Assembly (NCBI RefSeq): GCF_001598495.1
Contig: NZ_BCZB01000001.1
Coordinates: 1 to 64,000 of the forward strand
Reading direction: 5' to 3'
DNA from: Neokomagataea thailandica NBRC 106555
GTDB taxonomy: Bacteria; Pseudomonadota; Alphaproteobacteria; Acetobacterales; Acetobacteraceae
DNA length: 64,000 nucleotides
Shown here: positions 42,019 to 48,910 of the stretch, piece after piece
How positions within the stretch are numbered: the stretch's first letter is position 1
How the letters are laid out: each line of letters opens with the position of its first letter
The notes under the pieces: generated by a model
Databases searched by the model: none
Seen by the model: only the letters and a program-made list of their open reading frames with translations
Told to the model about the DNA's origin: nothing
Made by a program: the position numbers and the translations under genes

Positions 42019-43341
42019 GTGAAACCGCATGGGTTGTCTCTCGCTCTCAGCAGTGGTGACCCGCTGTGGTTTGGAATTGTTCTACTCACCCTGGCAGCGC
42101 TCATAGGCTGGGGTGTGGCGTTTTCTACGCTCCGTCGTTTGCGTTATGTGCGTGGGTGCCTGACGGCGCAGCAAGAAGTCATGCAGAATAACCGCGATGA
42201 GGAGCTGCCGGAGTTACCCATTGATGGTTTCCCCGGGGCCGTTTTGTTGTTGGACACATTGGGGGCGCTGATACAGGCGAATCGGGAAGCTGTTTCTCAA
42301 TTTGGGGATAGTATAGGGGCAATTTTGCGCCACCCTGCTGCGCGTGGCGCTTTGTCTGCGGCATTGCGCGCGGAAGCGCATGCGCCAGAGGGCACGCCGC
42401 CTGTGTGCTCGACAACGTTTACTCTGGATGTTCCCATTAAGCGTACGATGTTTTTGGCGTTACGGCATATTCCGAGTTCTAAACGTTTGAATGACCGTAT
42501 TTTGGTCGTGTTGACGGACCGGAGTGAAGCGCATGCGCTTGATCGTATGCGGATTGATTTTGTAACGCATGCAAGCCATGAGCTACGGACGCCTCTTGCA
42601 TCATTGAGTGGCTTTATTGATGCCTTGCGCAATGGTGGTGCGAGTACAGATGATGCTGTAAGGCAGCAATTTTTGGACGTTATGGCGCAGCAATCTGCGC
42701 GTATGAAGCGCTTGATTGATAGGTTACTGTATTTGTCTCGTGTGCAAGCGCATGAGCATCAGAAGCCACAGAATGTTGTGGAAGTCTCTGATCTTATGGC
42801 GTTGGTGTTGGATGAGGTTGCCCCACGTTTTGAGGGGGAAGGCTACGCTCTTAATTTTGATATTGAAGACGATTTATTCATTCACGCGGATGAAGATGAA
42901 TTGGTTCAGGTGATGCTGAACCTGATCGAAAATGCGCTACGTTATGGCAAACATGATGATAAAACCCTGACGGTCACGTTGTTGGCGCGACGGGCTATTG
43001 AGCAGGATGACCGTTGGCCTACAGAGGGTGGTGTTGTTTTGAGCGTGAAAGATGATGGGCGCGGTATGGAGGCGCATCATTTGCCGCGTTTGGCGGAGCG
43101 TTTTTACCGCGTTGTTAACGCGGAACAAGCCAAAAGAGCGCAGGGCTCTGGGCTAGGCTTGTCCATTGTGCGGCATATTATTGACCGGCATCAGGGGCGT
43201 ATGCATATGGCGAGTGCCCCTAATCAGGGGACGTCTTGTCTTGTGTGGCTGCCGCCTTCGGTGGGGGATGTAGGGGCTGATCGCGTCTCTTGTTCGGTCG
43301 GCTCTGCCAGTGCGGAAGACGGTGAACTGGCAGAGGTTTAG
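42019..43341 (+). CDS. phoR: Phosphate regulon sensor histidine kinase PhoR
   Basis: A 440-aa sensor kinase starting at GTG. It has one clear hydrophobic hairpin (about residues 16-38), a PAS-like segment (about 68-170), HisKA with His187 in FVTHASHELRTPLASLSGFI, and HATPase with N-box NLIENALRYG, G1 KDDGRGM and G2 GSGLGLSIV. There is no large periplasmic sensor, as usual for PhoR, which receives its signal through PhoU/Pst. The protein ends in an acidic Ser-rich tail. It converges with ansP after 12 bp. Confidence 0.94.
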   Translation: MKPHGLSLALSSGDPLWFGIVLLTLAALIGWGVAFSTLRRLRYVRGCLTAQQEVMQNNRDEELPELPIDGFPGAVLLLDTLGALIQANREAVSQFGDSIGAILRHPAARGALSAALRAEAHAPEGTPPVCSTTFTLDVPIKRTMFLALRHIPSSKRLNDRILVVLTDRSEAHALDRMRIDFVTHASHELRTPLASLSGFIDALRNGGASTDDAVRQQFLDVMAQQSARMKRLIDRLLYLSRVQAHEHQKPQNVVEVSDLMALVLDEVAPRFEGEGYALNFDIEDDLFIHADEDELVQVMLNLIENALRYGKHDDKTLTVTLLARRAIEQDDRWPTEGGVVLSVKDDGRGMEAHHLPRLAERFYRVVNAEQAKRAQGSGLGLSIVRHIIDRHQGRMHMASAPNQGTSCLVWLPPSVGDVGADRVSCSVGSASAEDGELAEV

Positions 43342-43353
43342 AGCTCTTTACGT

Positions 43354-44766
43354 TTACTGTGTGCGTGAGCGCTGAATAATCCACCAGCCGCCGGCTAAAA
43401 GAAGGGCGATGAGCGGAATACTAGCGACGGTGTAAGTGCCTGATGGGTAATCAAAGGCCATCATGACCACGACAAAGCCAAGGAAACCAAGTGTAGCCCA
43501 GTTACTGATGGGGGCACCTGGCATGGCGAAGCCGGTAGGGGCAATGGTGCCTTGTTTGATGGCGGCACGGAGGCGCATGTGTGATAGCAGGATGCTGGCC
43601 CATGTGCCGATAATGCCGATGGCTGCAAGATTAAGGACGATTTCAAAGACTTGAGACGGGATGAAGTAATTCAGAAGAACGCCTACGAGATAGACGCATA
43701 ATGTCGCGAGAATGCTGAAATAGGGGACGGAACTTTTATTCATCCGCGCAAAGGCTTTTGGGGCTGACCCGCCAAGGGCGAGTGCACGGAGGATGCGGCC
43801 GGTTGAGTACAGGCCAGAATTAAAGCTGGAGAGAGCGGCTGAGAGCACCACGATGTTCATGATGGTACCAATGCCGGGGATACCAAGCTTTTGAAAAAAC
43901 GTAACAAAGGGGCTAACGCCGGCGTGGTATGCGGTCCAAGGCAGTAAGCAAACGAGCAGGACAACGGATCCGACATAGAAGAGGCCAATGCGCCAAATGA
44001 CGCTATTGACGGCTTTAGGCAGCACACTGCGTGCGTCCCGGCATTCTCCTGCTGCGGTACCGATTAACTCAATGGCGGAATATGCGAAAACAACGCCTTG
44101 CATGAGCATTAATGCAGGGAGAATTCCGTGAGGGAATAAGCCGCCATTGCTGGTGATGAGGTGTAGGCCCGTATCTTGCCCCGCAACGGGGTGGCGGCTG
44201 CCGAGAACCACAATGCCAACAATTAAGAAAATGACGAGGGCGACCACTTTAATGAGGGAAAACCAGAATTCCATCTCACCAAAATATTTCACGCCGATCA
44301 TGTTCATGGTGCCAACGATTGCAAGAGCACCAAGGGCAAAGACCCATTGAGGAACGACAGAGAAAACAGCCCAATAATGCATATAAAGGGCGATAGCGGT
44401 GATATCGACGATGCCGGTTGTCGCCCAATTGAGAAAGGAGAGCCAGCCAGAGACATAGGCGGCTTTCTCGCCTAGAAACTCGCGGGCATAGGTCACAAAG
44501 CTGCCGCTTGTGGGGCGGTACATGACCAGTTCTCCCAAGGCGCGCAAAATCAGAAAGCAGAAGGCACCGCAAACGGCGTAAGCGATAGCAAGCGAAGGTC
44601 CTGCCATTTGAAGCCGAGAGCCTGCGCCTAAGAAAAGGCCGGTACCGATGGCCCCCCCGATGGCGATCATCTGGATGTGACGGCTGCCCAGATCCTTATG
44701 GTAGCCCTCTTCACTTATGGAGTTATCGGGCATTGTATTGGTAGGCGGAACGGGGTGAGACGTCAT
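43354..44766 (-). CDS. ansP: L-asparagine permease (APC family)
   Basis: A 470-aa, twelve-span amino acid permease. The sequence is close to E. coli AnsP along its whole length, for example EEGYHKDLGSRHIQMIAIGG, GAIGTGLFLGAGSRLQMAGP, LNWATTGIVDITAIALYMHY and INSV-like NSVIWRIGLFYVGSVVLLV. Substrate by homology is L-asparagine with proton symport. The ATG with AGGATG upstream is preferred to one 14 codons earlier, which adds a Cys-containing polar stretch. It is preceded by an 8-bp-arm palindrome that may be regulatory. Confidence 0.9.
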   Translation of the reverse strand: MTSHPVPPTNTMPDNSISEEGYHKDLGSRHIQMIAIGGAIGTGLFLGAGSRLQMAGPSLAIAYAVCGAFCFLILRALGELVMYRPTSGSFVTYAREFLGEKAAYVSGWLSFLNWATTGIVDITAIALYMHYWAVFSVVPQWVFALGALAIVGTMNMIGVKYFGEMEFWFSLIKVVALVIFLIVGIVVLGSRHPVAGQDTGLHLITSNGGLFPHGILPALMLMQGVVFAYSAIELIGTAAGECRDARSVLPKAVNSVIWRIGLFYVGSVVLLVCLLPWTAYHAGVSPFVTFFQKLGIPGIGTIMNIVVLSAALSSFNSGLYSTGRILRALALGGSAPKAFARMNKSSVPYFSILATLCVYLVGVLLNYFIPSQVFEIVLNLAAIGIIGTWASILLSHMRLRAAIKQGTIAPTGFAMPGAPISNWATLGFLGFVVVMMAFDYPSGTYTVASIPLIALLLAGGWWIIQRSRTQ

Positions 44767-44942
44767 TTGTTCATCCTGCTGTGAACACGTAGGGCAATGA
44801 GAGTGCATGCGGCCGGTTTCCTGCCGGTCATGCTTGGCTGATATGCTTCTAGCGCATGAACCATAGCCGAAATGATCTCATTGCGCGTGGTGTACGATCA
44901 AAAAAAGAACCTATTTCACGATTTTTTTTATGAATTGTGTTC

Positions 44943-44960
44943 TATTTGGCTCCAAATAGG
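44943..44960. repeat. Inverted repeat CTATTTGG-CT-CCAAATAG
   Basis: Perfect 8-bp arms between the lytic transglycosylase stop and the ansP start (both minus strand). It could be an operator for ansP or a hairpin at the end of the upstream transcript; there is no U-run after it on the minus strand. Confidence 0.45.
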
Positions 44961-44981
44961 CAGAAAAATTATAACTCAATG

Positions 44982-46091
44982 TTATTGGCCAGGGCCTTTT
45001 GGAATGCAGGCAAAATTTTGTGTGCTGAGCTGATGGCATGCGGTCGTCGCGCTATGGGCATCAAGGCCAGAGAGGCGTGAACGCCAGAGTGTACGGCCAT
45101 TGATGTTAATGGCTTGGACTGTGGCTTGTGTTGATTGAAGCGTAGAAAAGGCGGCTTGTCGGGCCATTGTTGCGGCAAAACGGGCCTGTCCTATGCTGTT
45201 AAAGGCACCAACTTGTATACTCCATGTGCCGTAATGCGAGGCTGGGGACGTGTTTGGTGTGGTGTGTGATGGTGTTGGCGTAGTGGTGGGGCCTGTTGCT
45301 GCATAGGTTGGTGGGAGGACGGGTGTTGCATTGCTGGGTGTTGGGGTCGGCGGTGCGAGTGTAGGAAGGGGAAAGGAGCAGCGATCTGACGAATCATACG
45401 CGGCATTAGGGTCACACTGTACGGTGGAGACGGGGGCTGGGAGGTTGTCTGTCTCGGCAGGGGTAGAGGCGACGGGTGTATAGGAGCGCTTTGCCCATGC
45501 GGTGCGGACGGAGTTTGTATTGTCGTCTGGGGCGGTATTGACCGTTTCCGAGGTGACGGGGGGAACGTCATTCAGGTGTGGGCTGATGGCTGCGACATAG
45601 GCCACCGTTTCATGGGGGAGGGGGCGGGATTGGTTGAGATAGGCTTCTAATCTTTGGGGGCCAGCATTATAGGCTGCGAGGAACGCTGGTGAGCCATATT
45701 TGCGTGAAAGAAGAGCGATATATTCTGTCCCGGCGGCGATGTTGTCATGGGGGTCGTAAGGGTCTGCCCCAAGGTTAAGGCGGTCCTGCATGTCGGCATA
45801 AGTTTGGGGCATGAGTTGCATGAGGCCCATGGCGCCTGAGCTTGAGGTGATGGGTTGACCGTCTAGGTATTCGTGCCCTCCGGATTCTTGGTGCATGACG
45901 GCACGTACCCAGCTTTCTGGCACGGATGAGTGCTGTGACGCTTCGTGGATGTATGGTCCCCACGGGTCTGCAGCAGTGCCGGGGGCGCGATAAGTGGGGT
46001 TTGCCATGCTGTAGCGGTCATAAGGGGAGCGGTGGCTTGCGCAGCTTGTCAGCAAGAGGACCGACAAAAGACCAATATATGATGCGTGCAA
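44982..46091 (-). CDS. Lipoprotein lytic transglycosylase (SLT family) with C-terminal SPOR domain
   Basis: About 369 aa. A short hydrophobic leader ends in lipobox LTSC (Cys17), so it is a lipoprotein. The family 1 transglycosylase domain is at about 45-155, with catalytic Glu69 in MHQESGG, SSSGAMGLMQLMP and AAYNAGP. A long Pro/Thr-rich linker follows (about 180-290), then a SPOR domain (YGTWSIQVGAFNSIGQA ... RTLWRSRLSGLD) that binds denuded peptidoglycan. The start is uncertain: no ATG lies near the leader, and the TTG used here gives the best lipoprotein signal. The frame stays open upstream into the divergent fliL region. It may act at division sites or at the flagellar wall channel. Confidence 0.83.
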   Translation of the reverse strand: MHASYIGLLSVLLLTSCASHRSPYDRYSMANPTYRAPGTAADPWGPYIHEASQHSSVPESWVRAVMHQESGGHEYLDGQPITSSSGAMGLMQLMPQTYADMQDRLNLGADPYDPHDNIAAGTEYIALLSRKYGSPAFLAAYNAGPQRLEAYLNQSRPLPHETVAYVAAISPHLNDVPPVTSETVNTAPDDNTNSVRTAWAKRSYTPVASTPAETDNLPAPVSTVQCDPNAAYDSSDRCSFPLPTLAPPTPTPSNATPVLPPTYAATGPTTTPTPSHTTPNTSPASHYGTWSIQVGAFNSIGQARFAATMARQAAFSTLQSTQATVQAININGRTLWRSRLSGLDAHSATTACHQLSTQNFACIPKGPGQ

Positions 46092-46184
46092 GGAGGTGAT
46101 TGTATACCTAAAGTTAACCTTTCCACCGCATGATAGGGCTCTGTGCAGTGCAAGGGCGAGCAAGCGGTGGCGATAGGTCCAGAC

Positions 46185-46631
46185 ATGAAAGAGCAAAGCG
46201 GCGCGTCGAACACAAAACGCAAATTTGCCGTTATTAGCGCGTGCGTTGTCGTGTTGCTGTGTGTGCTTGGAGTCTTGGGTTTTCAAAAAATGCATCAACC
46301 ACCGCCTGCGCGAGATGTCAAAAAGTCAGCCTTAACCATTCTGTCTATTCCCACGATTATGTCGAACCTTGATACGGGCGATGGGCGGGCGCGCTATGTC
46401 AAAATTACAGCACGCGTTCAAACCGAAGGGACGCCAGATGCTGCAAAGATGGCTCTTGTGATGCCGCAAATTCAGGATGCTTTCCAGACATGTCTTCACG
46501 GTATGAGGCCAGATGAGATGGAAGGGGTTGGGATTTATCGTTTGCGGGAAACCATGTTGGTGCAGATTGAAAACATTATGGCACCGCTTCCGGTGAAGGA
46601 CCTCTTCTTTGTAGAGGTTTTGGTTCAGTGA
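46185..46631 (+). CDS. fliL: Flagellar basal body-associated protein FliL
   Basis: A 149-aa single-span inner-membrane protein. A basic cytosolic tail (KEQSGASNTKRK) is followed by one transmembrane helix (about 17-35) and a periplasmic stomatin-like FliL domain (YVKITARVQTEG ... LRETMLVQIENIMAPLPVKDLFFVEVLVQ). FliL supports stator function around the motor. The ATG with GATAGG upstream is preferred to a GTG 14 codons earlier. Its stop overlaps the fliM GTG by 4 bp. Divergent from the SPOR transglycosylase. Confidence 0.9.
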   Translation: MKEQSGASNTKRKFAVISACVVVLLCVLGVLGFQKMHQPPPARDVKKSALTILSIPTIMSNLDTGDGRARYVKITARVQTEGTPDAAKMALVMPQIQDAFQTCLHGMRPDEMEGVGIYRLRETMLVQIENIMAPLPVKDLFFVEVLVQ

Positions 46632-47749
46632 CGGACCAAGGAGAAGAGTTTCCCATCGGGCAGGGGGATGCTGAGATGCCCGTGCCGCGTAATGCGGTTT
46701 CGCTCGATGACTTTGGTTTCAGTGATGATGATGAACATGATGGGCGCATCCTGAATCAAGCGGAGATTGATAGCTTATTTGGTGGTGATGCTGCGTTCCA
46801 AGGAGATGAGCGTGACGAAACGGGGCTGACTCGTTTGATGAGTTCGTCTCACGTTTCTTATGAACGTTTGCCGATGTTGGAGGTGGTCTTTGACCGCCTA
46901 TTGCGGATTTTCACGACGAGCTTACGCAATTTTACGAGTGATAATGTTGAGCTCTCAATGGATCGTTTGGGGTCACAGCGTTTTGGGGATTATTTGGATA
47001 ATGTTTCCCCGCGTTCGACCTTTGTCGTGTTTAAAGCAGAGGAATGGGATGGCTACGGTATTCTCGTTCTAAATTCATCGCTGGTTTATAGCGTGGTGGA
47101 CTCTCTTATGGGGGGGCGAGATCGTGGCCAGTCCGTGGGGGCGATGCAGGCGGCGGACCGGCAAGAGGGGCGGCATCATACAGCCATTGAGCGGTCTTTG
47201 GTTGAACCATTGGTCCGTATGATTTTGAGTGATCTGTCGATCAGTTTTAGTCCGCTTTGTGCGGTGAATTTTCGCTTTGAACGTTTGGAGCTAAATCCAC
47301 GATTTGCGACGATTTCGCGGGCGGCGAATGGTGTGGTGATGGCGCGTTTTGGGATCGATATGGATGGGCAGGGAGGCGATATTGATCTGATTTTACCGCA
47401 TGCCACGTTAGAGCCTGTACGCGATATTCTCTTGCAGCAATTCATGGGCGAGAAATTTGGTCATGACGGTATTTGGGAAAATCATCTCGCTCAAGAGTTG
47501 TGGCAAACTGATATTACTTTTGATGCTGTGCTCGAAGAGCAGGTTATGGCGTTAAGCGATATTGTTTCACTGTCACCGGGCGATCAGTTGATGATGCGGC
47601 GTAATCCTGACGGGAAAGTGCGCTTGCGATGTGGTGATAAAACCTTGTTCCAAGGGCGCGTGGGAAAAAAGCAGGGTAATATAGCCATTTGTATAGAAGA
47701 TGTTTTTATGGGGCGAGATACAAAACTACAAAATAAAAATTATGTATAG
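46628..47749 (+). CDS. fliM: Flagellar motor switch protein FliM
   Basis: A 373-aa C-ring protein starting at GTG. The N-terminal CheY-binding motif LNQAEIDSLFGG (about residues 37-48) is followed by the middle CheC-like domain (SYERLPMLEVVFDRLLRIF, NVSPRSTFVVF) and the C-terminal SpoA domain (ALSDIVSLSPGDQLMMRRNPDGKVRLRCG). FliM couples CheY-P to rotor switching. Second gene of the flagellar operon; no fliN follows in this window. Confidence 0.95.
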   Translation: MTDQGEEFPIGQGDAEMPVPRNAVSLDDFGFSDDDEHDGRILNQAEIDSLFGGDAAFQGDERDETGLTRLMSSSHVSYERLPMLEVVFDRLLRIFTTSLRNFTSDNVELSMDRLGSQRFGDYLDNVSPRSTFVVFKAEEWDGYGILVLNSSLVYSVVDSLMGGRDRGQSVGAMQAADRQEGRHHTAIERSLVEPLVRMILSDLSISFSPLCAVNFRFERLELNPRFATISRAANGVVMARFGIDMDGQGGDIDLILPHATLEPVRDILLQQFMGEKFGHDGIWENHLAQELWQTDITFDAVLEEQVMALSDIVSLSPGDQLMMRRNPDGKVRLRCGDKTLFQGRVGKKQGNIAICIEDVFMGRDTKLQNKNYV

Positions 47750-47764
47750 AGTGGTATAAAAGAC

Positions 47765-48229
47765 ATGAATTCACTTCAGAGTTTTCTTGAATTGTCTCTT
47801 ATTTTTATGCTTCTGATCACGCTTTTTGTGTGTTTACATTTGGGGCGTTCGTTGAGGGCATTGCGTCGTGACCGTACAGATTTGGATAAAATGGTACTGA
47901 ACCTGCGGCAGTATAGCGAAGACGCTCAAAACGGTATTAATCAGTTGCACAATTCTAGTGACAGTGTTGGGCGCGCGCTGAGTAAAATGGTGGAAGCAGG
48001 GCAGGTGCTGAAGCATGATTTGATAGGGCTGTGTGAGCGCTCGGAAGCGCTGGCGTCGCAGTTGGAGGGAAGTGTTTTCCAGAGGCGCGGCTCTGACATA
48101 TCAGGGGATAGTCCCGGGCGTATACGGCATAAGGCTACAGCCATAGGCGTGGCAGAGGGGGCTGGTGGTTTCGGTAAAAGCGCGGCGGAGCGTGAATTGC
48201 TGAGGGCATTACGGCAAAAGCAAGGATAA
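47765..48229 (+). CDS. DUF6468-type flagellar-operon membrane protein
   Basis: A 154-aa protein with one N-terminal transmembrane helix (ELSLIFMLLITLFVCLHLG, about 9-27). A coiled-coil cytosolic region follows (SLRALRRDRTDLDKMVLNLR and on to about 100), then a Gly-rich linker and a basic helix (ERELLRALRQKQG). This layout and the place right after fliM match the DUF6468 family of alphaproteobacterial flagellar clusters; the molecular role is unknown. Spaced 15 bp after fliM and 6 bp before the MotE-like gene. Confidence 0.8.
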   Translation: MNSLQSFLELSLIFMLLITLFVCLHLGRSLRALRRDRTDLDKMVLNLRQYSEDAQNGINQLHNSSDSVGRALSKMVEAGQVLKHDLIGLCERSEALASQLEGSVFQRRGSDISGDSPGRIRHKATAIGVAEGAGGFGKSAAERELLRALRQKQG

Positions 48230-48235
48230 CGGGCG

Positions 48236-48910
48236 ATGCTTTTGCGTGTATTGTATGGTGCCAGTACCGTCATGATGCTTTTGATGGGTGTCATGGTGTA
48301 TGATCTGGCGTCACGCTGGTTGGATGTGGACGCTCTGCCTGTTGTGGCGGGAGCGCGTGCAGAGGGCATTTCAGAAGGTGCATTGGCGTCTGTGCCGTCT
48401 TCTGGGCAACGCAAGAGTACTCGTCATGATGTGATGGTGCAGAATGGTTGTGCAGGCGGGGGGTGTTCAGGGCCGTTCACCGCAGCTCCTTTAGATCCGG
48501 TTTTGAAAGTGTCTTTGGCGGAGCGTGAAAAAGCACTGGACCGTCGGGAGCGTGCTTTGATGGATCGTCAAGCCGTGATTGAAGTGGCAGAAGCTGAATT
48601 GCAAAAGAAAATGGCGGCATTGGAGGAAGCGCGCAGCCGCTTGGATACGAGCCGTCAGCAGACGGCACGTTTGGTGGACCAAGATGCCGATCGCTTGGTC
48701 AAAATTTATGAAGCGATGAGTCCTGTGGATGCTGCGGCTATACTGAATATCATGGATCTGAGGATCGGCGTTGGCTTGTTAAGCCGTATGACACCACGGA
48801 AAGCCTCAGCCATCTTAGAGGTTATGTCTCCGCAGCGTGCGATTTTGGCGACGCAGCTTTTGGCCAATACGCATAATCAACCTGTACCCCTGACGGCGCA
48901 TAACGGATGA
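48236..48910 (+). CDS. motE: MotE-like flagellar protein (MgtE-N/FliG-type domain)
   Basis: A 224-aa protein with an N-terminal membrane anchor or signal (VLYGASTVMMLLMGVMVYDL) and a Ser/Gly-rich spacer. A long coiled coil follows (LAEREKALDRRERALMDRQ ... about 85-140), then a C-terminal four-helix MgtE_N/FliG-like domain (LVKIYEAMSPVDAAAILNIM, GLLSRMTPRKASAILEVMSP). This is the architecture of MotE, described in rhizobia as a periplasmic chaperone for MotC. The next gene overlaps it by 4 bp (ATGA), so the pair is translationally coupled. Confidence 0.82.
   Translation: MLLRVLYGASTVMMLLMGVMVYDLASRWLDVDALPVVAGARAEGISEGALASVPSSGQRKSTRHDVMVQNGCAGGGCSGPFTAAPLDPVLKVSLAEREKALDRRERALMDRQAVIEVAEAELQKKMAALEEARSRLDTSRQQTARLVDQDADRLVKIYEAMSPVDAAAILNIMDLRIGVGLLSRMTPRKASAILEVMSPQRAILATQLLANTHNQPVPLTAHNG

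Noticed and set aside
46092-46298. N-terminal extension of the lytic transglycosylase into the fliL region
   Set aside because: It overlaps the divergent fliL coding sequence and places the lipobox in mid-protein.
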